Assembly: GCF_900163965.1 (NCBI RefSeq)
Contig: NZ_FULE01000006.1
Span: forward strand, 1 to 64,000
Source of the DNA: Vibrio ruber DSM 16370
GTDB lineage: Bacteria > Pseudomonadota > Gammaproteobacteria > Enterobacterales > Vibrionaceae
DNA: 64,000 nucleotides
Reading direction: 5' to 3'
This document shows positions 10,242 through 19,308 of this stretch, piece by piece. The notes under the pieces are model-generated. The model ran no database searches, was not told the DNA's origin, and was given only the letters and a program-made list of their open reading frames with translations. The translations under genes and the position numbers were made by a program. Position 1 is the stretch's first letter, and every line of letters starts with the position of its first letter.

Positions 10242-10267
10242 AAAAACGGTCATTGAATGAGACCGTT
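10242..10267 (-). terminator. rfaH intrinsic terminator
   Basis: On the minus strand AACGGTC and GACCGTT form a stem around a 9-base loop followed by five T, immediately past the rfaH stop. Confidence 0.85.
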
Positions 10268-10269
10268 CG

Positions 10270-10764
10270 TTAAGACAGTTCCAGATCCCGGTTATCGAAG
10301 CTCATCGCAACCGTCTGACTAATCATTTTCACCAGCATGATCGAACGCTTTTCTCCATCAGCTTCCTGATAGATCGCTTCAATTCCGGCAAATTGTCCGC
10401 CTTTCACCCGAATCACCTGCCCGCGTTGTGGCATACTCTGTTGCAGGGACTGAGAGTCAGACTCCAACGCTTTTAAATACTCAACCAACTCAGCGCTGAC
10501 TTGCTTCGGATGTTGCCCGAAACGAATGAAATCAGTCACACCTCTTGTCGAACGGACAGAAACAAAACTGGGACCAATTTCATAGTCAAAATGGACAAAC
10601 ATATAAGAAGGAAACAGCGGCTCAAGCAACGTCTGCTTTTTTCCCCGAAGAATTTTCTCGACTTTAATTTCAGGGTAATAACACTCAACGCCCTGGTTTT
10701 CCAAATGGCATTTGGCTCGTTGCTGCTCTCCACGCTTACAATACAGTAAATACCATTGTTTCAT
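10270..10764 (-). CDS. rfaH: Transcription antiterminator RfaH (NusG paralogue)
   Basis: Operon-specific NusG-like factor that rides on RNA polymerase paused at ops sites and couples transcription to translation of long surface-polysaccharide operons. The start is set at 10764 because E. coli RfaH begins at the equivalent position (MKQWYLLYCKRGEQQRAKCH here). An in-frame ATG nine codons upstream is less likely. The NGN domain covers about 1-100 (EPLFPSYMFVHFD, STRGVTDFIRFG); the C-terminal KOW/alpha-to-beta switching domain covers about 110-164. A five-codon open frame with a better ribosome site overlaps the start by two bases (TGA/ATG). No ops element was found in the window, so its targets lie elsewhere. 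Confidence 0.93.
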   Translation of the reverse strand: MKQWYLLYCKRGEQQRAKCHLENQGVECYYPEIKVEKILRGKKQTLLEPLFPSYMFVHFDYEIGPSFVSVRSTRGVTDFIRFGQHPKQVSAELVEYLKALESDSQSLQQSMPQRGQVIRVKGGQFAGIEAIYQEADGEKRSIMLVKMISQTVAMSFDNRDLELS

Positions 10765-10837
10765 ATTCTGACAACCATTTTTCTCCCTCATATATAAACC
10801 CTAGCAACAGTTTTACAGAAGGTACATGTATAAACAC

Positions 10838-11827
10838 TTATTCATGTTTGTTTGTCGAATGTTTCACCAATTCGGCGAATAAAGACACATAGGTATCTGA
10901 ATCGTTCAGACAGCCAATGAAGTTGTAAACCTCTCCACCAGCATGCAGAAAAGTCTCTTTGCCCTCTTGCGCGATTTCTTCCAGCGTTTCCAGACAATCC
11001 ACCGCGAATGCCGGAGAAATGATGTCCAGGTTCTTGATACCATTCCGGGGAAGATTTTCTAATGTCTTATCGGTATAAGGTTGCAACCACACTTCTTTGC
11101 CGAAACGGGATTGATACGCTGTACCGATTTGATGTGTCTCTAATCCCAGTTCAGCAGCAAGTAGCCGGGTTGTCTCAATACAATGCTGTGGATAAACATC
11201 ACCGTTATCTGCATAGCGCTGCGGAATGCCATGATAGGAACAGAGCAGGTAATCTCCCCGCCCATGCGTTTCCCAAGACTGCCGGACTTTTTCAGCGAGT
11301 GCCCGGATATACAGAGGATGATGATAATGATCGCGAATGATATGCAGTTCAGGGACAACCGGAAATGACTTCAATGCATTGGCGACGGCGTCATAAACCG
11401 CTGCTGTCGTGGTTCCTGAGTATTGCGGATAAAGCGGTAATACCGTCACAGATTCAACCTGCTGTGCCATTAAACGTTGCAATCCATCCCGAACACTTGG
11501 CTGACCGTAGGTCATCCCAACCTCAACCGGCATATCAAGCAATTTCGCCAATTTATCGCGCTGGCGCATTGAGTACACCATTAACGGTGAGCCACCATCC
11601 ATCCAGATTTGTTGGTATAACCGCGCAACTTTCGGTGAACGAATGGGTAGAATGACTCCGTGTAATAACGGACGCCAGACCCAAGGAGAAAGATCAATAA
11701 CACGCGAGTCAGAAAGGAATTCAGCCAAAAATGCTTTCACCGCGGCTGGTGTTGCTGCTGCCGGTGTTCCCAAATTCACTAACAGTACACCTTGTTTTTT
11801 TGCTGGATATATCACGTCAGATTTCAC
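10838..11827 (-). CDS. hemH: Ferrochelatase
   Basis: Inserts ferrous iron into protoporphyrin IX, the last step of heme synthesis, at the inner face of the membrane. 329 residues. Opening GVLLVNLGTP is typical. The catalytic His motif is CSYHGIPQRY near residue 190 and the catalytic Glu lies in FAVDCLETLEEI near 264, both in the family positions. AGGTGAA precedes the start. It lies between adk and rfaH on the same strand, but a terminator separates it from adk, so it probably has its own promoter in 11828-11900. Confidence 0.97.
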   Translation of the reverse strand: MKSDVIYPAKKQGVLLVNLGTPAAATPAAVKAFLAEFLSDSRVIDLSPWVWRPLLHGVILPIRSPKVARLYQQIWMDGGSPLMVYSMRQRDKLAKLLDMPVEVGMTYGQPSVRDGLQRLMAQQVESVTVLPLYPQYSGTTTAAVYDAVANALKSFPVVPELHIIRDHYHHPLYIRALAEKVRQSWETHGRGDYLLCSYHGIPQRYADNGDVYPQHCIETTRLLAAELGLETHQIGTAYQSRFGKEVWLQPYTDKTLENLPRNGIKNLDIISPAFAVDCLETLEEIAQEGKETFLHAGGEVYNFIGCLNDSDTYVSLFAELVKHSTNKHE

Positions 11828-11903
11828 CTATTCAGTCAAATAATCATCAACAATACTACAGGCTATACTCTATCACGATTTTTAGCGAGAGCAGCGACTG
11901 GAT

Positions 11904-11939
11904 AAAAAAATCCAGAGCCTCGAAAGACTCTGGATTTTT
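11904..11939 (-). terminator. adk terminator (bidirectional)
   Basis: TCCAGAG and CTCTGGA stem with an A-run on one side and a T-run on the other, lying between the adk stop and the hemH start. Confidence 0.85.
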
Positions 11940-12003
11940 ATCTGTCAAGCTATCCCGTTATCCCGTTATCGATGACTATCAGTCAGCGATAAATCAGAGG
12001 GGA

Positions 12004-12660
<657 letters not shown>

Positions 12661-12675
12661 TTAGAAAATGATGAA

Positions 12676-12725
12676 TTATACCGAAACTCACTGCATTCGT
12701 GTTATCACGGAAAGTTTCGGTATAA
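12676..12725. repeat. Long nested inverted repeat upstream of adk
   Basis: Twelve-base perfect arms TTATACCGAAAC and GTTTCGGTATAA enclose a smaller CGTG-ttat-CACG hairpin. On the minus strand the second arm ends in TATAAT, which could act as an adk -10 box. It lies 28 bases upstream of the adk start codon. Confidence 0.8.
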
Positions 12726-12919
12726 GCGTGAAATTCAAGTCATCAGACCATTCAATAGGCGAGCAAAATACACGCCTTCCCCAAGACATTCAAGTCTGCG
12801 ATTCTATCATAAGGATTCATTTGTGAACGTCAGGTACGACTAAAGATTAATAGTTATCTGAAGATCTGTGACAAATATGATACAAAATATCAATTATTTT
12901 CATCAACTTACATCAATGA

Positions 12920-12948
12920 AAAAAATAAGCCCGCATTACGGGCTTATT
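12920..12948 (-). terminator. htpG intrinsic terminator
   Basis: AATAAGCCCG and CGGGCTTATT around five bases, followed on the minus strand by seven T. Confidence 0.9.
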
Positions 12949-12962
12949 CAATAGCAAAGAAC

Positions 12963-14867
12963 TTATTGAACCTTAGTCAAGAGCCGGTTAACCGCACTCA
13001 GGAATTGAGCAGGATCTTCCATAGAGCCTCTTTCTGCCAGCATCGCCTGACCTAACAGAATCTCAACCCAACGGCCAAACTGTTCTTCATCAGGCTCATC
13101 TGCCATTTTCTTAACCAGATCATGTTCCGGGTTCAACTCCAGAATATATTTCACTTCCGGCGCAGCCTGACCCGCAGCTTCTAATAACTTCGCCATTTGT
13201 GTGCCGATTTCATAATCATCGGTCACAACAACCGCAGGTGTTGAAGCAAGTTTAAAGGTTGTACGGACTTCTTTGACGCGATCCCCTAAATAAGACTGTG
13301 TTCTCTCAACAACGGTCTTGAATGCTTCTTCAGTCTCTTTATGTTTTTCTTTCTCAGCTTCGTTCTCGAACTGGCTCAAATCAAGCCCGGCTTTAGTGAT
13401 GGACTGGAACTGTTTGCCGTCAAACTCAGTCAGATAGTTCATCAGCCATTCATCAATGCGGTCATACATCAGAATGACTTCAATACCTTTCGACTTAAAC
13501 TGTTCTAAGTGAGGGCTATTCTTCGCTGCCGCATAGCTATCGGCTGTCAGGTAATAGATCTTATCCTGACCTTCTTTCATCCGCTCAACATATGCTTTCA
13601 GCGCAACATTCTGCTCGGAACTGTCGGTGTGTGTTGAGGCGAATCGTAGTAAACCGGCAATTTTCTCACGATTTGAAAAATCTTCAGCAGGCCCTTCTTT
13701 CATCACCAGACCAAATTCTTTCCAGAATGTCTGGTACTTTTCTTCATCGCTGGACATCCGCTCCAGCATCGATAATACGCGCTTGGTACATGCACTACGC
13801 AGTGACTGAGTCACTTTATTATCCTGCAAAATTTCACGGGATACGTTCAGCGGCAAGTCATTTGAATCAATCAAACCACGGACAAAACGCAGATAAGAAG
13901 GCATAAACTGAGAAGCATCATCCATAATGAACACGCGCTGGACATAGAGCTTCAAACCGCTTTTATGATCACGGTTCATCATGTCCCACGGAGCTTTAGA
14001 AGGGATATACAGCAAACTGGTATAATCATTTTTCCCTTCAACTTTGTTATGACTCCAGACTAACGGATCAGCAAAGTCATGTGACACATGTTTGTAAAAC
14101 GCTTTGTACTCTTCTTCACTGATTTCAGATTTAGGTTGTGTCCACAGCGCTTCTGCTTTATTGACTTTTTCCCACTCAGTCTCCCCGGTCTCCTTGCCTT
14201 CTTCATCGGTTTTTGCCGTTTGAATATAAACCGGAATACCAATATGGTCAGAATACTTGGAAACCAGTTCTTTCAGACGCCATTCAGATAAGAACTCTTC
14301 ACCCTCTTCACGCAGGTGCAGGATAATATCAGTACCACGATTCTCCTTATGAATCGTTTCCAGTGTATATTCCCCTTCTCCCTGAGAGTGCCATAAAACC
14401 CCTTCATCCGCAGAAAGGTTGGCGTCACGAGTCCGGACAGTGACGGCATCAGCAACAATGAAAGCTGAATAGAAACCGACACCAAATTGACCAATTAACT
14501 GTGAGTCTTTGACTTGATCATCAGATAGTTTGGAAAAAAACTCTTTTGTTCCGGATTTCGCAATCGTCCCGAGGTTATCAATCACACTGTCCCGGCTCAT
14601 CCCGATACCATTGTCTGATATCGTTAGCGTCTTCGCTTCTTTATCGAAAGACAGACGCACGGCAAGGTCAGCATCGCCTTGATAGAGTTCAGGCTGAGAC
14701 AGCGCCTGAAAGCGTAACTTATCAGCCGCATCAGATGCATTAGAGATCAATTCCCGTAAAAATATCTCTTTATTTGAATAAAGAGAATGGATCATCAGGT
14801 TCAGCAACTGCTTTACTTCTGACTGAAAACCACGAGTTTCTTTGTTGTTTGTAATCGTTTCGCTCAT
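12963..14867 (-). CDS. htpG: Chaperone HtpG (bacterial Hsp90)
   Basis: ATP-dependent dimeric chaperone of the cytoplasm. The start is set at 14867 ([20 protein letters not shown]), the form I recall from other vibrios, with GGAG upstream; an in-frame ATG nine codons earlier has no such support. Length is 634 residues. The N-terminal GHKL ATPase shows [19 protein letters not shown] and [11 protein letters not shown]. The middle domain has NVSREILQD, where the Arg contacts ATP. The C-terminal dimerisation domain follows. It is transcribed divergently from toxR and has a sigma-32-type promoter in the shared region. Confidence 0.97.
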   Translation of the reverse strand: MSETITNNKETRGFQSEVKQLLNLMIHSLYSNKEIFLRELISNASDAADKLRFQALSQPELYQGDADLAVRLSFDKEAKTLTISDNGIGMSRDSVIDNLGTIAKSGTKEFFSKLSDDQVKDSQLIGQFGVGFYSAFIVADAVTVRTRDANLSADEGVLWHSQGEGEYTLETIHKENRGTDIILHLREEGEEFLSEWRLKELVSKYSDHIGIPVYIQTAKTDEEGKETGETEWEKVNKAEALWTQPKSEISEEEYKAFYKHVSHDFADPLVWSHNKVEGKNDYTSLLYIPSKAPWDMMNRDHKSGLKLYVQRVFIMDDASQFMPSYLRFVRGLIDSNDLPLNVSREILQDNKVTQSLRSACTKRVLSMLERMSSDEEKYQTFWKEFGLVMKEGPAEDFSNREKIAGLLRFASTHTDSSEQNVALKAYVERMKEGQDKIYYLTADSYAAAKNSPHLEQFKSKGIEVILMYDRIDEWLMNYLTEFDGKQFQSITKAGLDLSQFENEAEKEKHKETEEAFKTVVERTQSYLGDRVKEVRTTFKLASTPAVVVTDDYEIGTQMAKLLEAAGQAAPEVKYILELNPEHDLVKKMADEPDEEQFGRWVEILLGQAMLAERGSMEDPAQFLSAVNRLLTKVQ

Positions 14868-14935
14868 ACTAGCTCCATGACTTAATGCATTCATACCGAT
14901 TCATAAGGTATACAAATATTCTTGCTTGCTAGTAA

Positions 14936-14962
14936 AATATGGGTCATGACAGTGAATTCAAG
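14936..14962 (-). promoter_or_regulatory. Heat-shock (sigma-32) promoter of htpG
   Basis: On the minus strand CTTGAA (14962-14957) and CCCATATT (14943-14936) are separated by 13 bases, a good fit to the sigma-32 consensus. It lies about 70 bases upstream of the htpG start and drives away from toxR. Confidence 0.8.
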
Positions 14963-15131
14963 GTTAGCCAACCTAAAAACAGTGTTTTTTTCTAAAAATT
15001 TTATTATCCTGTGCTCAAGAAATCTCAATATATCTAAATGGAACTAAGCAAATTTAACTCGTCCTTAACTCAGACATTGAGATAATCACTAAACAAATCG
15101 TCAGTATTCAATACATAAAAAGAAGACATTG

Positions 15132-16013
15132 ATGAATACCATAAGCTCAAAGTTCATCCTGGCTGAACGTTTTACATTCGTTCCCAACAATAACTCATTA
15201 GTCGATAAAGAAAACGATAATGAGACGATTCGGCTAGGCAGTAACGAAAGTAGAATTCTGTTGATGCTTGCCCAGCACCCCAATGAGGTCATTCGTCGTA
15301 ATGAACTTCATGATTTTGTGTGGCGTAAGCAAGGCTTTGAAGTCGATGATTCTAGTCTCACACAAGCAATCTCGACACTCAGAAAAATGCTGAATGACTC
15401 CACCAAGTCACCACGCTATATCAAAACCGTACCTAAGCGCGGTTATCAGCTGATCGCCAGTGTAGAACCGCTTCCTGCGGCTAATCAGGGTGCATCCGAT
15501 AAAGATGAGCCTCAGGCTCAGTCAGAGGAATCGCTGACACTTCAGGAAGAAGCATTAATTGAATCGGCTCATGCTGTCGCTGAGTTTGAAAAGAATTCAC
15601 TTGATGTGGTTTCCGCTCAGGAAACGGTAACGACAACGCAGCCACCTGCTCAAAAGATGAGCTGGAAAACAAAGCTGTGTTTCCTGATTGCATTTATTTT
15701 ACCCATCATTGCAGTTACATATAATGGACCAACTCACTCTCAGTTTCGTAATTTAACAGTGATTGATGACATCCCGGTTAACACCCCAAAAAATCATCCT
15801 GATTTGAATTCATGGTTGCCATCAATCGAACTCTGTGTGAAAAAATACCGGGCAGCACATTCGTCGGAGGCGCCGCCGAGTCAGGTGATCGCCACCAACG
15901 GCCAAGACAACAAAATGATATTGAACTATATCTATCCTATTGAAAATAGTGATAAAAATGTCACCTTGAATATTGTTGTCAACCAAGAGGATCTTACGAA
16001 GGTATGCCAGTGA
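15132..16013 (+). CDS. toxR: Transmembrane transcriptional regulator ToxR
   Basis: Membrane-bound activator that controls outer-membrane porin genes in vibrios. The OmpR-like winged helix spans about residues 8-110 (NEVIRRNELHDFVW, SSLTQAISTLRKML, YIKTVPKRGYQL). An acidic variable linker follows (111-175), then one membrane span (181-197), then a periplasmic domain of about 95 residues with Cys235 and Cys292, matching the disulfide pair of V. cholerae ToxR. At 293 residues it is almost the same length. The ATG at 15132 is used; a TTG one codon earlier is possible. It overlaps toxS by 10 bases, implying coupled translation. The linker is the most diverged part, as usual. Confidence 0.97.
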   Translation: MNTISSKFILAERFTFVPNNNSLVDKENDNETIRLGSNESRILLMLAQHPNEVIRRNELHDFVWRKQGFEVDDSSLTQAISTLRKMLNDSTKSPRYIKTVPKRGYQLIASVEPLPAANQGASDKDEPQAQSEESLTLQEEALIESAHAVAEFEKNSLDVVSAQETVTTTQPPAQKMSWKTKLCFLIAFILPIIAVTYNGPTHSQFRNLTVIDDIPVNTPKNHPDLNSWLPSIELCVKKYRAAHSSEAPPSQVIATNGQDNKMILNYIYPIENSDKNVTLNIVVNQEDLTKVCQ

Positions 16014-16534
16014 AAAAAATGAACCAACGCATTGCGGTGATCACACTGCTTGCATCCATAACTTTAAGTGCTTGGCTATACTGGGGTAGTGATCTCAAAC
16101 TCAAACAACTACTGACATCCAGTGAATGGCAGTCAAAAGTCGTCACTTTAATCGAAAGTAAGAATGAAGTTGCATCGGTTGGCCCGCTGCGTCGGGTCGA
16201 TGTGCTGTCGAATGTAAAATATCTCCCCAACAAAACGTATATCCGCGTCTCTGTGATTCAGTTATACGCCAACGGAAAAGAACCGGAGAGTAAAATCGAC
16301 ATCTCAGAAACCGGTTCTTGGGAACTCAGTGAAAACTATCTACTGATCTCCCCGACAGAATTTAAAGATGTTTCTTCCAGTGAGAGTAAAGATTTTACGC
16401 CGAAGCAATTAAATCTGATCAAGCAGTTTTTTAAAATGGATGCACAGCAGAGCAGACGTGTTGATGTCATTGATAGTAAAACACTTCTGCTCACCAGCTT
16501 AAATCACGATTCAACTATCCTATTTAAAAACTAA
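16004..16534 (+). CDS. toxS: ToxR-stabilising membrane protein ToxS
   Basis: Inner-membrane partner that protects ToxR from proteolysis and binds its periplasmic domain. 176 residues. N-terminal membrane anchor at about 8-25, then a periplasmic domain with conserved LYWGSDLKLKQLLTS, GPLRRVDVLSNVKYLPN and FKMDAQQSRRVDV. The start ATG overlaps the end of toxR; an internal ATG at codon 6 could also serve. The last codons (LFKN plus stop) lie in the first of three 21-bp tandem repeats, so the C-terminus could change length easily. Confidence 0.96.
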   Translation: MPVKKMNQRIAVITLLASITLSAWLYWGSDLKLKQLLTSSEWQSKVVTLIESKNEVASVGPLRRVDVLSNVKYLPNKTYIRVSVIQLYANGKEPESKIDISETGSWELSENYLLISPTEFKDVSSSESKDFTPKQLNLIKQFFKMDAQQSRRVDVIDSKTLLLTSLNHDSTILFKN

Positions 16535-16579
16535 ATCATCCTGTTTAAAAACTAAATCATATTGTTTGAAAACTAAATA
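16517..16579 (+). repeat. Three 21-bp tandem repeats spanning the toxS stop
   Basis: Units at 16517, 16538 and 16559 share the core GTTTAAAAACTAAATC with few changes. Unit 1 encodes the last toxS codons and stop; units 2 and 3 repeat them in the 3' untranslated region. Confidence 0.9.
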
Positions 16580-16581
16580 AA

Positions 16582-16612
16582 GTCAGGAGACTTTGATTCA
16601 ACGTCTCCTGAC
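16582..16612 (+). terminator. Hairpin after toxS
   Basis: Perfect ten-base stem GTCAGGAGAC / GTCTCCTGAC with an 11-base loop. There is no T-run, so this is terminator-like only. Confidence 0.6.
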
Positions 16613-16729
16613 ACATTCAACGGATGGCAAATAACAGCTGAGTAAAGTCAGCGACAAAATTTTTGCTTTTTTTAGATGTCTTTGTATTCGGTTATATTCA
16701 CCCCATCATCCAATTTGGGAGTAACATTC

Positions 16730-17005
16730 GTGCAAAAAATTAATATTCGTATTTACTACTGCCGTCAATGTAATTGGATGCTACGCGCATCTTGGTTAGC
16801 ACAAGAGCTACTCCATACATTCAGCGAAGAGATCGAGCACGTTTCACTCTGCCCGGATACCGGCGGTCGTTTTGAAATCTTCTGTAATGATATTCAGATT
16901 TGGGAGCGCCAGAAGGATCAAGGATTCCCCGATGCTAAAACCTTGAAGCAACGCGTTCGGGATGTGTTCGATCCCGAACGAAATCTAGGTCATATTGATC
17001 GATAG
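16730..17005 (+). CDS. Rdx/SelW-family thioredoxin-like protein (cysteine form)
   Basis: Small protein of the SelT/SelW/SelH (Rdx) family, thought to act in thiol redox chemistry; no defined substrate in bacteria. A GTG start at 16730 is chosen because GGGAG lies eight bases upstream and the family begins with the beta strand INIRIYYC. That gives 91 residues. The redox motif is YCRQCNW near residues 9-15, a CxxC where selenoprotein members have CxxU, so no selenocysteine is used. The conserved tail includes RFEIFCNDIQIWERQ and FPDAKTLKQRVRD. It is convergent with the CBS-protein operon, with a short hairpin between. Confidence 0.9.
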   Translation: MQKINIRIYYCRQCNWMLRASWLAQELLHTFSEEIEHVSLCPDTGGRFEIFCNDIQIWERQKDQGFPDAKTLKQRVRDVFDPERNLGHIDR

Positions 17006-17023
17006 ACTGCTCTCGGGCAGTCT
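17004..17023. terminator. Shared hairpin between convergent genes
   Basis: AGACTGC and GCAGTCT around six bases, between the Rdx gene (+) and the CBS gene (-). It has a weak pyrimidine tail on the plus side only. Confidence 0.55.
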
Positions 17024-17029
17024 CTTCTC

Positions 17030-17443
17030 TTACTCGAGATCGTCTTCTTCGAGCATCCCATTGACGACAATATTATTGTAGCTCACCATGCCGATCACTT
17101 TTCCATGCTCAATCACAGGCGCCCGGCTGATACCAAATCGCTCAAACAAACGGGCACAATATTTAACCTTCATTTCAGGATCGACTGACAATGCAGGTTT
17201 AGTCATGATCTCATAAATATTGGTTCGCTTTGACGAACGATTACTGGCGAGCACTTTTTTAGCAATATCATTCATCAATACAATCCCGAATTCATCATCA
17301 TCGTGACGCTTATTGACAATCAGAGCTTTGACCTGTTGCTGCTTCGCAATGCGAATCGCTTCATAAACCGTCATCAAACCATCAACAAGGGCGTAGGTAT
17401 CGGTCATCACATCACGGACTCTCACGCTATCATGTCTATTCAT
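17030..17443 (-). CDS. Two-CBS-domain protein of the DUF1538 operon
   Basis: 137 residues made almost entirely of two CBS domains: about 8-70 (VRDVMTDTYALVDGLMTVYE) and about 73-135 (IYEIMTKPALSVDPEMKVKY ... GISRAPVIEHGKVIGMVS). CBS pairs usually bind adenine nucleotides and act as energy or ligand sensors on transporters and enzymes. No membrane segment or enzyme domain is attached. Its ATG overlaps the stop of the PII-like gene by four bases, making it the fourth and last gene of a tightly coupled operon with two DUF1538 membrane proteins. By context it probably regulates that membrane complex; this is inference. Confidence 0.88.
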   Translation of the reverse strand: MNRHDSVRVRDVMTDTYALVDGLMTVYEAIRIAKQQQVKALIVNKRHDDDEFGIVLMNDIAKKVLASNRSSKRTNIYEIMTKPALSVDPEMKVKYCARLFERFGISRAPVIEHGKVIGMVSYNNIVVNGMLEEDDLE

Positions 17444-17790
17444 AATTCGTCCTCAACGTATTTGGTTAACTTTTCAACCTGATGAGAGATGCCAACCACA
17501 TCTTCAATATCAATCTGAAAGGCGATTCCCTGCCCGGATTCGGTTTCAAACTCTCCGACTTCATTAATGGTTTCCAAAATCTGGCGCGACAAATGCTCTT
17601 CAACGACAAAAAGCACCATATCCTTCTGTACCTCCAGTGTCAGGCCAAAAAAGGTGGTTTTTTGATTGAGTCCTTCTCCTCTGGCATTATTGATTACAGT
17701 CGCACCAGTCGCACCTGCCTGTCTGGCAGCGTCTAATACTTGGTCTGTTTTGCTATCTTCAACAAAGGCAACGATTAATTTAAAGCGCAT
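17440..17790 (-). CDS. PII-like signalling protein of the DUF1538 operon
   Basis: 116 residues with the ferredoxin-like layout of PII proteins: opening strand [20 protein letters not shown], the GATGATVIN turn, and a final GIAFQIDIEDVVGI strand that matches the place of the nucleotide-binding end of GlnB. The T-loop region differs: it reads GLNQKTTFFGLTLEV and lacks the uridylylated Tyr context of GlnB/GlnK. So it is unlikely to be a classic nitrogen PII. Family members of this kind bind small nucleotides and dock on membrane partners. It overlaps the upstream DUF1538 gene by 11 bases and the CBS gene by four. The proposed role is a regulator of the DUF1538 complex. Confidence 0.85.
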   Translation of the reverse strand: MRFKLIVAFVEDSKTDQVLDAARQAGATGATVINNARGEGLNQKTTFFGLTLEVQKDMVLFVVEEHLSRQILETINEVGEFETESGQGIAFQIDIEDVVGISHQVEKLTKYVEDEL

Positions 17791-18577
17791 TGTCTTTTTT
17801 CTCCATCAGAGAGCGTTTACGGTTTAACCACTGTGTCATTTGCGCATATCCCATGACAGATATCATCGGAAAAAGGCAGGCAAATGCGATTAAACCAAAT
17901 CCATCAATCAACGGACTCCGCCCCGGAACCGTTGATGCGAGTCCTAACCCCAGCGCCGCAACAACAGGCACAGTAACCGTTGATGTGGTGACACCTCCGG
18001 AATCATAAGCTAAAGGAACAATCATTTTGGGGGCATAAAATGTCTGAATCACAACCAATAGATAACCAATAATGATGTAATAGTGCAGCGGGTCACCTAC
18101 AACAATTCGGTAACTCCCCAACGTAATACCGAATGCCGCCCCTAAAGCGACAGCGACTCGCAAACCATTCACACCAATAGAGCCACCAGACACTTTGTTG
18201 GCTTTTATTGCAACGGCAATTAACGACGGTTCTGCAATCGTCGTACTAAAGCCGATACAAAATGCAAACAGATAAACCCAATAGTAATTGATCCAATGTT
18301 GAGGGTCTGCATCATTGAGACGAACCTGAGCAAGAAATGAGGGTGCGGTCAACTGCTGTGCCATCATTTCCCCTAGCGGGAACAGTGCAGCATCCAGTCC
18401 CATCAGGAAAAGAGACAATCCCAGAATGACGTATCCGAATCCAAGAATCACATACGGTAAACGAGCGACGGGCTTACGTAATACAACCAGCTGGAACACA
18501 AACAGAATGGCCGCTATTGGCATCACAGCCTGAACGGTGGTCCAGAGAACCTGAAAAAAATGGCTAATGGTTATCAT
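17780..18577 (-). CDS. DUF1538 membrane protein, second subunit
   Basis: 265 residues with about seven hydrophobic spans. It is paralogous to the gene just upstream. Shared motifs: [49 protein letters not shown] and DGFGLIAFA. The family function is not established as far as I know; the glycine-, Ser/Thr- and acid-containing repeated motifs inside the membrane look like a transporter or channel. It differs from the first subunit by an insertion near residues 80-97 (about [15 protein letters not shown]) and a basic C-terminal tail ([11 protein letters not shown]) facing the cytoplasm. The ATG overlaps the previous stop (ATGA). Confidence 0.88.
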   Translation of the reverse strand: MITISHFFQVLWTTVQAVMPIAAILFVFQLVVLRKPVARLPYVILGFGYVILGLSLFLMGLDAALFPLGEMMAQQLTAPSFLAQVRLNDADPQHWINYYWVYLFAFCIGFSTTIAEPSLIAVAIKANKVSGGSIGVNGLRVAVALGAAFGITLGSYRIVVGDPLHYYIIIGYLLVVIQTFYAPKMIVPLAYDSGGVTTSTVTVPVVAALGLGLASTVPGRSPLIDGFGLIAFACLFPMISVMGYAQMTQWLNRKRSLMEKKDNAL

Positions 18578-19308
18578 GCTATCGTCATCCCAAAAATCAT
18601 CACGAAAATCATCGGAAGCAGTGATGCGAACGCAATTAGTCCAAACCCATCCACCATTGGATTCCGCCCTTTAATTGAAGAGGCAAGCCCAACGCCTAAC
18701 GCGGTCACTAAAGGAACCGTAATCGTCGATGTGGTTACACCGCCTGAGTCATAAGCAATCCCGATAATGGTTTCGGGCGCAAAAATAGTCAGGATCATGA
18801 CGCATAAATAGCCAAAGATGATCATCAAGTGAATCGACCACCCCTTCAAGATTCTCAAAACCCCTAAGACAATGGCAAGACCAACCGACAGAGCCACAGT
18901 TAAGCGTAATCCGACGGTATAATCTTTCATAGCTTGCTCGGTCATCTCAATCACACCACCAGAAGCTGCAACTTTAGCAGCCTCAGCAGCAACGGCAGTC
19001 AGCGCGGGCTCAGCAATCGTGGTTCCAAATCCCAGACAAAAAGCAAACCCTAATAATCCCGCTAAGCTCCCTTTCTTGGCAAATGCCTGTGCCATGCTTT
19101 CACCAATCGGAAACAGTCCCATTTCCAGGCCAAAAATAAAGAACGTCAAACCGAGAACAACGAGGATCAACCCACCTAAAATTGAAATCAAGTCCGGAAG
19201 CGGTTGTTGCAAAATCAGCAACTGAAAAAATGCAATCACCAAAATAATCGGGAGCAGGTCTTTAAAACTACCTAGCATTACTCTGAGTAACGCAATGAAT
19301 GTTTTCAT
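18574..19308 (-). CDS. DUF1538 membrane protein, first subunit
   Basis: 244 residues, strongly hydrophobic, with about seven membrane spans. Motifs shared with the next gene: [49 protein letters not shown] and [13 protein letters not shown]. It is the first gene of the operon; GAGGAG lies just upstream of the ATG at 19308 and the promoter should be in 19309-19635. Unlike the second subunit it ends directly after its last membrane span. The pair is best read as two related subunits of one membrane complex. Function unknown; transport of an ion or small solute is an inference. Confidence 0.88.
   Translation of the reverse strand: MKTFIALLRVMLGSFKDLLPIILVIAFFQLLILQQPLPDLISILGGLILVVLGLTFFIFGLEMGLFPIGESMAQAFAKKGSLAGLLGFAFCLGFGTTIAEPALTAVAAEAAKVAASGGVIEMTEQAMKDYTVGLRLTVALSVGLAIVLGVLRILKGWSIHLMIIFGYLCVMILTIFAPETIIGIAYDSGGVTTSTITVPLVTALGVGLASSIKGRNPMVDGFGLIAFASLLPMIFVMIFGMTIA

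Noticed and set aside
15132..16534. Horizontal acquisition of toxRS
   Set aside because: toxRS next to htpG is the ancestral arrangement in vibrios, and base composition matches the neighbours.
16730..17005. Selenoprotein W with selenocysteine
   Set aside because: The motif is CRQC with ordinary cysteine codons and no in-frame TGA.
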